Assembly (NCBI RefSeq): GCF_013403985.1
Contig: NZ_JABFDF010000001.1
Span: 868,001-932,000 of the forward strand
Source of the DNA: Winogradskyella ludwigii
GTDB lineage: Bacteria; Bacteroidota; Bacteroidia; Flavobacteriales; Flavobacteriaceae
Direction of reading: 5' to 3'
Length of the DNA stretch: 64,000 bases
Shown: piece by piece, positions 44,316-53,263 of the stretch
How the letters are laid out: each line of letters starts with the position of its first letter
How positions within the stretch are numbered: position 1 is the first letter of the stretch
The notes under the pieces: model-generated
Told to the model about the DNA's origin: nothing
The model's database searches: none
What the model saw: the letters and a program-made list of their open reading frames with translations, nothing else
Translations under genes and position numbers: made by a program

Positions 44316-45035
44316 ATGGAAAACCAATACCCAAATCAGTACTCACAGAAAATTTTAATTGGCAGCTTATCTGATGTAGAACGCGCTACCTTTTACAAAA
44401 AAACTTATGGACATGTTGCAGGAGGAGTCTTGGTCTTCATACTATTTGAATACCTTTTACTACAAAGTGAAACTGTAGTAAGTTTTATGCTCTCTATGAC
44501 ACAAGGTTATAAATGGCTCTTGTTACTAGGTGGCTTTATGCTAGCCACCAACTATGCTGAAGGTATGGCTATGAAAACTACAGATAAAAACACGCAGTAT
44601 TTAGCGTATGGTATTTACATATTTTTTGAAGCCTTAATTTTTGTACCTATGTTATATATGGTAACAGAACTCATGGGACCTTCTGGTTCAGATGTGCTTT
44701 ACCAAGCCTCTATAGTTACATTATCCCTTTTTACAGGATTATCTGCTGCTGTATTAATGACAAAAACTGATTTTTCATTTCTAAAAACAGGATTAACTAT
44801 TGGGTTTTTCATTGCTATTGGATTAATAATAGCAGGAACTCTATTTGGTTTTGACTTAGGTTTATGGTTTTCTGTTGGCATGTGCTTATTAGCTGGTGGA
44901 TCTATCTTATATCAAACTTCTAATTTAGTGAAGACTTATGGTGTAGAAGACTATATTCCGGCTGCGCTAGGATTGTTTGCTTCACTAATGTTATTGTTCT
45001 GGTATATCCTTAGAATTTTTATGTCTAGAGATTAA
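44316..45035 (+). CDS. Bax inhibitor-1/YccA family membrane protein
   Basis: 239 residues with seven hydrophobic helices. The N-terminal part (ERATFYKKTYGHVAGGVLVF) and the C-terminal helix rich in small residues fit the BI-1/TMBIM family, whose bacterial members are pH-gated calcium leak channels in the one structure known to me. Function here is not known. It stands between two terminators. Confidence 0.85.
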   Translation: MENQYPNQYSQKILIGSLSDVERATFYKKTYGHVAGGVLVFILFEYLLLQSETVVSFMLSMTQGYKWLLLLGGFMLATNYAEGMAMKTTDKNTQYLAYGIYIFFEALIFVPMLYMVTELMGPSGSDVLYQASIVTLSLFTGLSAAVLMTKTDFSFLKTGLTIGFFIAIGLIIAGTLFGFDLGLWFSVGMCLLAGGSILYQTSNLVKTYGVEDYIPAALGLFASLMLLFWYILRIFMSRD

Positions 45036-45057
45036 GTATAATTTACTTTATAAAATA

Positions 45058-45093
45058 TAAAAATCCCAACTGAAGTTTCAGTTGGGATTTTTC
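45058..45093 (+). terminator. Terminator after the BI-1 gene
   Basis: A 14-bp perfect stem (core ATCCCAACTGAA, 45061-45074 with 45077-45090) and a 2-nt loop, flanked by A and T runs. Confidence 0.85.
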
Positions 45094-45172
45094 TTAAGTA
45101 TTTTATTTTAACTTTAGTTTTGTTAAAAAAAACGAAATAAAGGTAATATAGCACACAATACTATTAAACCTG

Positions 45173-45206
45173 TTGTTTTCTAAAGCTTATAAGCGCCGTA
45201 AATTTG
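45173..45206 (+). promoter_or_regulatory. Promoter of the 35-residue gene
   Basis: TTG (45173-45175), a 23-bp spacer and TAAATTTG (45199-45206). The short leader that follows holds a hairpin GCTTT/AAAGC before the ATG at 45246. Confidence 0.6.
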
Positions 45207-45245
45207 CACCCGCTTTAAAAAGCAAAAATATTTAATACAAAAATT

Positions 45246-45353
45246 ATGAAAACAAGTAACAGAACAGTAAAAGAAAGTAAAGTAGGAACTAAAACGTTAA
45301 AATTTGGAAACGCAAGTTCATTAGTTTGGAATACAAAAAGACGCTACAGATAG
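45246..45353 (+). CDS. Small basic protein of 35 residues
   Basis: Too short for usual gene callers. ATG at 45246, TAG at 45351-45353. The product is basic (about nine Lys/Arg), starting MKTSNRTVKESKVGT and ending VWNTKRRYR, with no membrane helix. Support for a real gene: a two-box promoter about 40 bp upstream, a typical A-rich sequence before the ATG, and independent terminators on both sides. No homologue is recalled; a ribosome- or nucleic-acid-binding role is only a guess from charge. Confidence 0.55.
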   Translation: MKTSNRTVKESKVGTKTLKFGNASSLVWNTKRRYR

Positions 45354-45376
45354 ATATATAAATTTACTATAAAACA

Positions 45377-45409
45377 AAAAGCCCAACTAAAAATTTTAGT
45401 TGGGCTTTT
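45377..45409. terminator. Bidirectional terminator between the small gene and rng
   Basis: A 16-bp stem (AAAAGCCCAACTAAAA at 45377-45392 with 45394-45409) with A and T runs at both ends. It can end the plus-strand small gene and the minus-strand rng transcript. Confidence 0.85.
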
Positions 45410-45419
45410 CTAATAGATA

Positions 45420-46961
45420 TTATTTGATTTTGTCACCATTTTTATCGAAAAAATGATATTCAAGATATGTGTAAGCATCTCTAGGTAAAACTTTTACCCA
45501 TTTTTTGTGTTCAAAAAACCATTTTGAACGTACTGATGGAAACCCTTTGGTTAAAAAGGCTGCTATAAAAGGGTGTGTATTAAGAGTTACCTTTTTATAG
45601 TCTTTTTTGAAAATACGTTCTAGATCTTGATTAATACGTTCCACCACTTTAATTGGTGCTTCGATTTCATCTCCTCCTACTAGATTCGGATTTTCTTCTT
45701 TCGTTTTAATATTACGTTCTGGCCTAACGCGTTGTCTGGTTATTTGCACTAATCCAAACTTACTCGGCGGTAATATTTTATGCTTTGCTTTATCATCTTT
45801 CATCTCATCTCTAAGATAATTGAAAAGCTTTTTTCTGTTCTCGGCCTTTCCCATATCGATAAAATCGATAACGATTATGCCTCCCATATCACGTAAACGT
45901 AATTGTCTGGCAATTTCTTGGGCAGAAATCATGTTAACTTCTAAAGCCGTATCTTCTTGGTTCTTCTCTTTATTAGATCGGTTACCACTGTTTACATCTA
46001 CTACATGGAGTGCTTCGGTATGTTCAATAACCAGATAAGCTCCTCTTGACATAGATACTGTACGACCAAATGATGTTTTTATTTGTCGTTCTATTCCAAA
46101 TTTTTCAAAAATAGGACCATTCTTGTGATACTTCACAATAGATTCCTTATTCGGTGCAATTTGATGCACGTAATCTTTTACCTGTACATACATTTCTTCA
46201 TCATCTACAACAATACCAGAGAATGAATCATTAAAGATATCTCTCAAAATTGAGGATGCTTTGTTCATTTCTCCCAATACTTTAGTTGGGTGATGTGCTT
46301 TGTACAATTTTTTACACATTGCTGTCCATCGATCCAGCAAACTCTGTAAATCACTATCTAGTTCGGCAACTTTTTTGCCTTCTGCTACAGTACGAATAAT
46401 AACACCAAATCCTTTAGGTGTGATACTTTTTACGAGTCTTTTTAAGCGGTCTTTTTCGTCTTGCGAATCAATTTTTTGTGATATTGATATGCGATTAGAA
46501 AAAGGTACTAAGACAATGTATCTTCCGGCAATAGACAATTCTGAGCTAATACGCGGTCCCTTTGTAGAGATTGGTTCTTTTACTACTTGTACTAATATGG
46601 ATTGATTTGATTTAATGGCGTTTGCAATTGAGCCATTTTTATCTAAATCTTTTTCCATAGGAAAGTCCTTGAGGGTGTAATCCCTCAATTTCCCTGTGCT
46701 TACACGTTTAATGAATTTTAAAAGAGAAGGCATTTGCGGACCAAGATCATGATAGTGTAAAAAACCATCTTTCTCATAGCCTACGTTAACAAACGCGGCA
46801 TTTAAACCAGGCATAACTTTGCGTATTTTGGCAATAAAAATATCGCCAACCGCAAAGTTGTTATCCTCTTCATCTTTATGTAATTCAATAAGTTTTCCAT
46901 CTTTTAATAAGGCAAAATCAACAATATCTGAACTTGATCGAACTATTAATTCTTTGTTCAT
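45420..46961 (-). CDS. rng: Ribonuclease E/G family endoribonuclease
   Basis: 513 residues, RNase G length. An S1 domain spans about residues 38-125 (GDIFIAKIRKVMPGLNAAFVNVG), followed by RNase H-like and DNase I-like subdomains with the catalytic DVNSG and IVIDFIDM aspartates. The E-type scaffold tail is absent. It processes rRNA 5' ends and mRNA in the cytoplasm. The gene is downstream of a ribosomal-type small gene and the HU gene. Confidence 0.93.
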   Translation of the reverse strand: MNKELIVRSSSDIVDFALLKDGKLIELHKDEEDNNFAVGDIFIAKIRKVMPGLNAAFVNVGYEKDGFLHYHDLGPQMPSLLKFIKRVSTGKLRDYTLKDFPMEKDLDKNGSIANAIKSNQSILVQVVKEPISTKGPRISSELSIAGRYIVLVPFSNRISISQKIDSQDEKDRLKRLVKSITPKGFGVIIRTVAEGKKVAELDSDLQSLLDRWTAMCKKLYKAHHPTKVLGEMNKASSILRDIFNDSFSGIVVDDEEMYVQVKDYVHQIAPNKESIVKYHKNGPIFEKFGIERQIKTSFGRTVSMSRGAYLVIEHTEALHVVDVNSGNRSNKEKNQEDTALEVNMISAQEIARQLRLRDMGGIIVIDFIDMGKAENRKKLFNYLRDEMKDDKAKHKILPPSKFGLVQITRQRVRPERNIKTKEENPNLVGGDEIEAPIKVVERINQDLERIFKKDYKKVTLNTHPFIAAFLTKGFPSVRSKWFFEHKKWVKVLPRDAYTYLEYHFFDKNGDKIK

Positions 46962-47102
46962 AATGTTAATTTATATCTAGCTCTTCATTGAGATAGATGG
47001 ATTTCACTAAATTATTTGACACAGGATGTAATATCCTACAAATTATACAACACTCTATTAAATGTTGTAAATTCTATATCAAAGAACGTTTCTTTAAAAC
47101 CG

Positions 47103-47131
47103 AAAAAAGTAGTTTTAAAAACTACTTTTTT
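47103..47131 (-). terminator. Terminator after the 29-residue gene
   Basis: Stem AAAAAAGTAGTTTT at about 47104-47117 pairs with AAAACTACTTTTTT just after it; on the minus strand it ends in a T run, five bases past the stop codon. Confidence 0.8.
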
Positions 47132-47135
47132 CAAT

Positions 47136-47225
47136 TTATTTCTTCTTGTGACGATTAGCACGTCTACGTTTTTTACGCTTGTGCGTCGCTACCTTGTGTC
47201 TTTTTCTTTTTTTACCACTTGGCAT
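47136..47225 (-). CDS. 29-residue highly basic ribosomal-type protein
   Basis: A 30-codon gene missed by length cut-offs. The start is MPSGKKRKRHKVATHKRK, and the rest is nearly all Lys, Arg and His, ending HKKK. I recall this kind of tiny protein as widely conserved in Bacteroidota and as a component seen in flavobacterial ribosome structures, but this should be checked. A terminator follows immediately, and HU lies upstream on the same strand. Charge and size match ribosomal proteins such as Thx. Confidence 0.8.
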   Translation of the reverse strand: MPSGKKRKRHKVATHKRKKRRRANRHKKK

Positions 47226-47269
47226 AATAAATAATGCTTTTTAAGTTAATATTTTGTCTAAATGCTTTC

Positions 47270-47560
47270 TTAGTTAACCTCAACATTAGATTTAACTCCT
47301 TCTAAAAATACTTTAGCCGGCTTAAATGCTGGAATGTTGTGTGCTGGAATTTTTATTGTAGTATTCTTTGAAATATTACGACCTGTTTTTTCAGCTCTTG
47401 TTTTAATAATGAAACTACCAAAACCTCTTAAATATACGTTATCTCCACCTTCTAAAGAAGTTTTAACTTCTTCCATAAAGGTTTCAACAGTTGCCTGTAC
47501 GTCTCCTTTTTCGATACCTAATTTATCAGATATTTTCGCTACTAAATCAGCTTTTGTCAT
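47270..47560 (-). CDS. HU family DNA-binding protein
   Basis: 96 residues from the ATG at 47560. A start 18 codons upstream is excluded because the promoter boxes lie within that extension. The protein has MTKADLVAKISDKLG, the flank VYLRGFGSFIIKTRAEKTGRN, and the DNA-contact arm with NPxT replaced by NTTIKIPAHNIPAFKPAK. HU bends DNA and compacts the nucleoid. Confidence 0.92.
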   Translation of the reverse strand: MTKADLVAKISDKLGIEKGDVQATVETFMEEVKTSLEGGDNVYLRGFGSFIIKTRAEKTGRNISKNTTIKIPAHNIPAFKPAKVFLEGVKSNVEVN

Positions 47561-47601
47561 TGTTACTAGTTTTAGGGTTACTATAAAAATTATAAGGGAT
47601 G

Positions 47602-47634
47602 CAAATATATGCATTTTAATTTCAATATTTCAAA
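47602..47634 (-). promoter_or_regulatory. HU promoter
   Basis: On the minus strand TTTG (47634-47631), a 21-bp spacer and TATATTTG (47609-47602): a full match to both boxes, 42 bp upstream of the chosen start. Confidence 0.7.
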
Positions 47635-47667
47635 CGTAATTAATTAAAATTTAAGACTATAAACATT

Positions 47668-47675
47668 TAATTTTG
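47668..47675 (+). promoter_or_regulatory. mutY promoter -7 box (TAATTTTG)
   Basis: Perfect TAnnTTTG, 21 bp upstream of the ATG at 47697. It overlaps the earlier in-frame start at 47673, arguing against that start. Confidence 0.55.
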
Positions 47676-47696
47676 CCATCTCATCTAAAAAGTCAA

Positions 47697-48758
47697 ATGG
47701 ATTTTAACAACACACTAATTAATTGGTACTCAGTAAATAAACGAAACTTACCATGGCGCGAAACCAACAATCCATATTACATTTGGCTGTCAGAAATAAT
47801 TTTACAACAAACTCAAGTTAAACAAGGATTACCTTATTACGACGCATTTACTGCTAAATACCCAACAGTTTTTGATCTTGCTAACGCTACTGAAACCTCC
47901 GTTTTAAAATTATGGCAAGGCTTAGGTTATTATTCTAGAGCAAGAAATCTTCATACCTCTGCAAAACATATTGCAAACCATCTAAATGGTGTATTTCCAA
48001 ATAACTATAAAGAGTTACTAAAATTAAAAGGAGTTGGTGATTATACTGCTAGCGCCATTGCTTCTATTGCTTTTAACGAGGTCGCTGCTGTAGTAGATGG
48101 AAATGTTTATCGTGTACTAGCGCGTTATTTTGGAATTGAAACAGCTATTAACTCTACACTAGGTATCAAAGAATTTAAATCTTTAGCATCTTCTTTAATA
48201 GATAAAGAGCAACCTGCAACCTATAATCAGGCTATTATGGAGTTTGGTGCTTTACAATGTAAACCCAAAAATCCAGATTGTACAATTTGTCCTTTTAAAG
48301 ATAGTTGTGTTGCGCTTCAAAAGAACACGGTAAGTCTGCTCCCATTGAAATTGAAGAAAACGAAGGTTACAACTAAGTACTTCAACTTTTTAGTATGTAT
48401 AGATCCTGATAAAAAGATACTTTTTGAAAAACGTACTCATAAAGGTATCTGGCAAAACCTATATCAGTTTCCGTTAATTGAATCTGATAAAAGCCTTAGT
48501 CCTGAAGAGTTTCATCTTTTAAATTTAGACCAAACTTTATTAGAAACATCAACGTTTGATTACTCCTTATATAATGAGGTAGATGTTGTACATAAATTAT
48601 CGCATCAGCATTTGCATACTAAATTCTGGATTATTGAGGCAGAGTCACTACCAAAAACAGCCATTACCGTTAAATCACTCGATCAATATCCTGTTCCTGT
48701 ATTAATAGGTGACTTTATAAATACTTTTAATTTTAATACTATTTCTCATCTTAAATAA
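47697..48758 (+). CDS. mutY: A/G-specific adenine glycosylase
   Basis: 353 residues. It removes adenine opposite 8-oxoguanine. The helix-hairpin-helix and catalytic residues are in LSEIILQQTQV and LKGVGDYTASAIASIAFN...VVDGNV. The 4Fe-4S cluster ligands have the standard spacing C-x6-C-x2-C-x5-C (CKPKNPDCTICPFKDSC). The C-terminal NUDIX-like domain for 8-oxoG recognition is present. It leads the conserved flavobacterial order mutY, ssb, gldE, gldD. Confidence 0.95.
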   Translation: MDFNNTLINWYSVNKRNLPWRETNNPYYIWLSEIILQQTQVKQGLPYYDAFTAKYPTVFDLANATETSVLKLWQGLGYYSRARNLHTSAKHIANHLNGVFPNNYKELLKLKGVGDYTASAIASIAFNEVAAVVDGNVYRVLARYFGIETAINSTLGIKEFKSLASSLIDKEQPATYNQAIMEFGALQCKPKNPDCTICPFKDSCVALQKNTVSLLPLKLKKTKVTTKYFNFLVCIDPDKKILFEKRTHKGIWQNLYQFPLIESDKSLSPEEFHLLNLDQTLLETSTFDYSLYNEVDVVHKLSHQHLHTKFWIIEAESLPKTAITVKSLDQYPVPVLIGDFINTFNFNTISHLK

Positions 48759-48895
48759 TGAGAATCAAACCCCTTATTTACAGAGATTTAAAAGAAGTCT
48801 TTAGTTAAGAATATTAAAGAAATCACATTTTTTTATTACTTTTAAAGTAGTGATTGCAAAAACAGTAACTTTACACCTTATTAAAACAAATTATT

Positions 48896-49333
48896 ATGTC
48901 TGGAACGTTAAATAAAGTAATGCTAATAGGAAACTTAGGTGACGAAGTAAAAATGCACTATTTTGATGATAAAAATTGCGTTGGTCGTTTTCCTATAGCT
49001 ACAAGTGAATCTTACACTAGTAAGCAAACCAATGAGCGCATAACCAATACGGAATGGCATAATATTGTGGTTAGAAATAAAGCTGCTGAAATTTGTGAAA
49101 AATACTTATCTAAAGGCGACAAAATTTATATTGAAGGTAGAATAAAAAGCAGAAAATGGACTGATGATAAAGGCATGGAGCGCTATTCTACGGAAATACA
49201 ATGTGATGATTTTACTTTTTTAACACCAAAAAGTGATCAGCAAAAACCACAAAAGCCTAGTACACCAAAAGCTCAACCACAACAATCTTCACCTGCTGCT
49301 GCACCAGAAGGAGATGATGATTTACCATTTTAA
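48896..49333 (+). CDS. ssb: Single-stranded DNA-binding protein
   Basis: 145 residues. The OB-fold start MSGTLNKVMLIGNLGDEV and YIEGRIKSRKWTDDKG are typical. A Gln/Pro-rich linker leads to the acidic tip DDDLPF, which binds partner proteins. The gene lies between mutY and gldE, a conserved place in flavobacteria. Confidence 0.95.
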   Translation: MSGTLNKVMLIGNLGDEVKMHYFDDKNCVGRFPIATSESYTSKQTNERITNTEWHNIVVRNKAAEICEKYLSKGDKIYIEGRIKSRKWTDDKGMERYSTEIQCDDFTFLTPKSDQQKPQKPSTPKAQPQQSSPAAAPEGDDDLPF

Positions 49334-49353
49334 TCTTTTAATATTACTTTATT

Positions 49354-50673
49354 TTGGACCCAGAACCCACGGTTTTAATTTCAAATTTTCTAATTATTGA
49401 TACTTCGTTTATAACAAGTATTATTATTCTTATTGTTTTACTAACATGTTCTGCTCTAATTTCTGGAGCTGAAGTCGCCTTGTTCTCTTTAACTAAAACA
49501 CATTTAAATGAAGGTTTAGAAAACAAATCGGCTTCAATGCAAATTATAGCTAAACTTTTAGAGCGTCCAAAAAAGTTATTAGCCACCATATTAGTTGCCA
49601 ATAACTTTATAAATATAGCTGTTGTTTTACTCTTTGCTTATATAGGAGAAACGCTTTTTGATGGCATATCAAATAGTCTTTTTCGGTTTTTAATTGAGGT
49701 TGTTTCTGCCACCTTTTTAATATTGTTGTTTGGTGAAATTATTCCTAAAATTTACGCGAGCAGAAATAGCGTAAAATTTTCATCTTTTATAGCAAGGCCT
49801 TTACAAGTGTTAGACGTCATTTTTTCTCCATTGAGTTTGCCAATGCGTTATGTGACGATTAAAATTCATAATAAATTTGGAAAACAACGTTCTAATTTAA
49901 GTGTAGATCAATTATCGCAAGCTTTAGAATTAACAAACGATGAAGACACCACTAAAGAAGAACAAAAATTACTACAAGGTATTGTATCATTTGGGAATAC
50001 AGACACTAAACAAGTAATGCGACCAAGAATGGATTTGTTTGCGTTAAGCATAAACACTCCTTATGAAACTATTATAAAAGAAATTATTGATAATGGTTAT
50101 TCTAGAATTCCTGTTTACGAAGAAAGTATTGACACCATTATAGGAGTTCTCTATGTCAAGGATTTATTGCCACATTTAAATAAAAAAACATTTGATTGGA
50201 CTACCATTTTACGTGAACCTTTCTTTGTGCCAGAAAACAAAAAACTGGATGATTTAATGGTAGAGTTTCAAACCAAAAAAGTTCATCTTGCTGTTGTAGT
50301 AGATGAATATGGTGGTACATCAGGATTGGTGTCTTTAGAAGATATTATTGAAGAAATTGTAGGTGATATTAGTGATGAGTATGATGATGACGATTTAGTT
50401 TACACCAAACTTGATAACAACAACTTTAGTTTTGAAGGAAAAACACCGCTTAAAGATGTCTATAAAATAGTTGGTATTGAAAATGATGTGGATTATTTTG
50501 AATCTCGAAAAGGGGAGGCTGAAACTCTCGCTGGTTTTGTATTAGAAATTTCAGGTGGTTTTCCACGAATAGGAAGTAAAATAAATTTTGAAAATTACGT
50601 TTTTACTGTAGAAGCTTTAGAACGTAAACGCATAAAACAAATTAAGCTTACGTTATTAGATAAGAATACATAA
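49354..50673 (+). CDS. gldE: Gliding motility-associated protein GldE
   Basis: 439 residues from a TTG start. An N-terminal DUF21 membrane domain (four helices, including SALISGAEVALFSLTK), a CBS pair (VMRPRMDLFALS and HLAVVVDEYGGTSGLVSLED), and a C-terminal CorC/HlyC domain. This is the usual layout of GldE, first found in Flavobacterium johnsoniae as a suppressor of gldB defects. The gene follows ssb by 20 bp and precedes gldD, confirming the assignment over other hemolysin-like transporters. Confidence 0.92.
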   Translation: MDPEPTVLISNFLIIDTSFITSIIILIVLLTCSALISGAEVALFSLTKTHLNEGLENKSASMQIIAKLLERPKKLLATILVANNFINIAVVLLFAYIGETLFDGISNSLFRFLIEVVSATFLILLFGEIIPKIYASRNSVKFSSFIARPLQVLDVIFSPLSLPMRYVTIKIHNKFGKQRSNLSVDQLSQALELTNDEDTTKEEQKLLQGIVSFGNTDTKQVMRPRMDLFALSINTPYETIIKEIIDNGYSRIPVYEESIDTIIGVLYVKDLLPHLNKKTFDWTTILREPFFVPENKKLDDLMVEFQTKKVHLAVVVDEYGGTSGLVSLEDIIEEIVGDISDEYDDDDLVYTKLDNNNFSFEGKTPLKDVYKIVGIENDVDYFESRKGEAETLAGFVLEISGGFPRIGSKINFENYVFTVEALERKRIKQIKLTLLDKNT

Positions 50674-50717
50674 AATACATTTGTTAAGCTTATTTTTCAA
50701 TTATGATAATAATTAAT

Positions 50718-50747
50718 AGCGCCTGCACTAAGCGAAGTCAAAGTATA
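50718..50747. repeat. Degenerate short repeat upstream of gldD
   Basis: GC-richer patch with CTGCACTAAGCGAAGTCAAA, resembling the core AGCGCAGTCGA of the palindrome inserted in leuS. It has lost much of its symmetry. Confidence 0.35.
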
Positions 50748-50768
50748 CTTAAATAAAAACCAAAACAC

Positions 50769-51338
50769 ATGAAACGCATAGCTTTACCTCTTTTAAGTCT
50801 ATTGATATTAAGTTGCGGAGACGATCCATTGCCAAAACCCAAAGGTTATTTAAGACTTCAATATCCAGATGCTATCTACGAGAAAACTAATGTGCCTCTC
50901 CCTTTTTCTTTCGATAAAAATAATCTTTCAGAGCCAATTAAAACGGTAAAAACTGCGGGAAACATTAATGGTATTGATATTAAGTATCCCTCTTTAAAAG
51001 CAACCATTTACCTTACGTATAAAGACATTGAAAATGGTAACATTGATAGTTTACTTAGAGACACGCAAAACCTAACTCAAAAACACGCTATAAAAGCAGA
51101 TGAGATTTCTCAAAATATTTTTGAAAACAAAGCACATAAAGCTTATGGTATGTTATATGAAATAGGAGGCAATGCTGCATCACAATCTCAGTTTTATATA
51201 ACAGATAGTATTAATCATTTTTTAAGTGGTTCGCTTTATTTCTATGCTAAACCTAATTACGATTCTATTTATCCTGCTTCAGAATATTTAAAAAAAGATA
51301 TTAAGCGTATTATGGAGAGTGTAGAATGGAAGGAGTAG
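50769..51338 (+). CDS. gldD: Gliding motility lipoprotein GldD
   Basis: 189 residues with a lipoprotein signal (LILSCGDD, Cys at 16). The motif PKPKGYLRLQYPDA right after the anchor and the YLTYK and YASP-type segments fit GldD. It is required for gliding in F. johnsoniae, where gldD and gldE are neighbours as here, and is anchored in the cell envelope. A terminator follows. Confidence 0.93.
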   Translation: MKRIALPLLSLLILSCGDDPLPKPKGYLRLQYPDAIYEKTNVPLPFSFDKNNLSEPIKTVKTAGNINGIDIKYPSLKATIYLTYKDIENGNIDSLLRDTQNLTQKHAIKADEISQNIFENKAHKAYGMLYEIGGNAASQSQFYITDSINHFLSGSLYFYAKPNYDSIYPASEYLKKDIKRIMESVEWKE

Positions 51339-51365
51339 AATTCTCATATAATTATTAACAAATAG

Positions 51366-51407
51366 AAAATGCCTATCGAAATTTCGATAGGCATTTTTTT
51401 TATTTGT
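51366..51407. terminator. Terminator between gldD and the lipoprotein gene
   Basis: A 17-bp stem (core ATGCCTATCGAAAT, from 51367, with its complement ending near 51397), followed by eight T. A run of A on the left gives it some bidirectional character. Confidence 0.85.
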
Positions 51408-51430
51408 AATGTATTTAATTTACCGCTTTA

Positions 51431-53251
51431 TTAGCTTTGGTAAACCCATACGCCACCTATTTTAATAACAGCGAAGTCTTCTGTAGTATTACTACCATTA
51501 TAAACCTCAAGAGTAATTACATATTTTTGTTCTTCATCTGCAGAAGGTGCAACGTTACCTAACACTACATTAATAGCATCTAGTATCATTGGATCTGTCC
51601 ACTCAGCCGCATTACCAGCTCTTCTGTCCATGTTTCCGTAATTATCTGTACTTGCTGTAGCTGCTGGATAAACAGTTGCTAAATCAGATACTATAGCAGC
51701 ATAATCATCAGATGTTAAAGTATACCTAATAGTATTATCTGGTTCCCAAACACCATTAACATAACCAAATTGAAGTGTTGTAGAGATTGTAGATTGATAA
51801 GCTGTCCATTCTCCGTCTAAAAACGTATAAAGACTACCTCTTGCACCTGTTCCGCTTGAACTTGATTCATAGTTATAACCTACATTAATCATGTCATCTT
51901 CTTGCGCGTATGGATATTTTAAACTTAAAAATGTAGCTAAATAATCATCTGGAGAAATTGAACTTCCGAAGCTTTCAATACCCATAGATTCATAATCTTC
52001 ATCAGTAATAGCATAAAAGCTATCAGAAGGTAATGCCCATTCTGTACCTGTATATTCAAAATACATTTCGTAAGCTGTTTTATCTCCAACAATTTCATCA
52101 TCTAATACATCATTGCTCATAATTGCAGACCATGTGTTTGCAACACGTATACCATCAAAAACTCCAGTTGGTCCACCACCACCTTGACGGATAGAAACAC
52201 CTGTGACAACTGCACCAGTATCTCCTGTACTTGTTGCTTCAGGAGTTGTAGGCTCAGTAGCTTCTGCTGCATCTAATATATATAAGTTAGATACGCCTGT
52301 TTCTATATTATAAGACGATACAAGAAGATATGTAGTGTTTAGATCAAAAGATGTAGTACCATAAGTTAATGTACTTGAACTGGCACCAATACCAAATAAG
52401 ATATTTCCAGAACCATCATCCATAGCTCCAACTCTTGCTACATAACCTACAGCAAAGTCAGTATCTCTTAAATGAAATATATAAGTTCCTGTACTTACAG
52501 TACTCAAATTTACCAATGCACTTGCATAAACATTTCCTGAAGCTATTCCAGAAAAATAACTTGATATATCCTCAGATCCGTCAGCATCAATTGTAATAGA
52601 TCCTCCGATATCAGTTGAAGGATAATCAGTCATTGACAAACTAGAAGTAGCATATCCTATTGGCCCTGAACCAACACCAGAATGCGCTTCCCAATTCGCA
52701 GAACCAACAGCCGTTAAATCCCCAGCTGTAGCACCATAATCAAAATTATCATCTAAAGATACTGTAGGTGTTACAACTACGAAATCTCCCGTAAATTGAA
52801 AGTATCTTGCTCTTCGGTAATCACCTATAGAAGGACTTTCAATATTAGTAGTAAGAATGTCTGCTAAATATTCAAGAGGATCGTCATCTGAATTAAAACC
52901 TAATCCATCACTACCACTAAAAGTATAATCATCTTGTACTAAATTATAATCTCTTAGGTCAAATGCATTTCCTACGTATAAATCAAATCCAACTAAAACA
53001 GAAGAACCTTCTCCCCAAAATGGATATCTATCTGATAAAAAAGCAGGTAACATTGTTCTTGCATCTTCCTCTGAACTAAAGCTACCAAACCCTAGATCTA
53101 ACTCTGTATAATCGTCACTAGTTAGTGTGTAAGACTCAGATCCTACAATTGGATCTGCCGTTGTATCCAGTCCATCATAAATGTCTTCCATTGGATTACA
53201 ACCCACAAAGGTTATACCCAAAATTGCTAAACAATAAAATATTCTTTTCAT
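51431..53251 (-). CDS. Repeat-containing lipoprotein with an inserted LamG-like domain
   Basis: 606 residues. Lipobox VGC (Cys18). Four units begin Y-x-L/I-x-x-x-D-Y: at 41 (YTLTSDDY), 102 (YNLVQDDY), 413 (YAITDEDY) and 510 (YTLTSDDY). Between them, residues about 160-380 form a beta-rich block ending FDGIRVANTW, a LamG-like signature. Similar residues, YFQFTG (150) and YFEYTG (397), flank it. The gene is 12 bp downstream of a TonB-dependent receptor, so it is probably its surface or periplasmic partner, in place of SusD. Ligand unknown. Confidence 0.75.
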   Translation of the reverse strand: MKRIFYCLAILGITFVGCNPMEDIYDGLDTTADPIVGSESYTLTSDDYTELDLGFGSFSSEEDARTMLPAFLSDRYPFWGEGSSVLVGFDLYVGNAFDLRDYNLVQDDYTFSGSDGLGFNSDDDPLEYLADILTTNIESPSIGDYRRARYFQFTGDFVVVTPTVSLDDNFDYGATAGDLTAVGSANWEAHSGVGSGPIGYATSSLSMTDYPSTDIGGSITIDADGSEDISSYFSGIASGNVYASALVNLSTVSTGTYIFHLRDTDFAVGYVARVGAMDDGSGNILFGIGASSSTLTYGTTSFDLNTTYLLVSSYNIETGVSNLYILDAAEATEPTTPEATSTGDTGAVVTGVSIRQGGGGPTGVFDGIRVANTWSAIMSNDVLDDEIVGDKTAYEMYFEYTGTEWALPSDSFYAITDEDYESMGIESFGSSISPDDYLATFLSLKYPYAQEDDMINVGYNYESSSSGTGARGSLYTFLDGEWTAYQSTISTTLQFGYVNGVWEPDNTIRYTLTSDDYAAIVSDLATVYPAATASTDNYGNMDRRAGNAAEWTDPMILDAINVVLGNVAPSADEEQKYVITLEVYNGSNTTEDFAVIKIGGVWVYQS

Positions 53252-53263
53252 ATTCTTTTTTTT

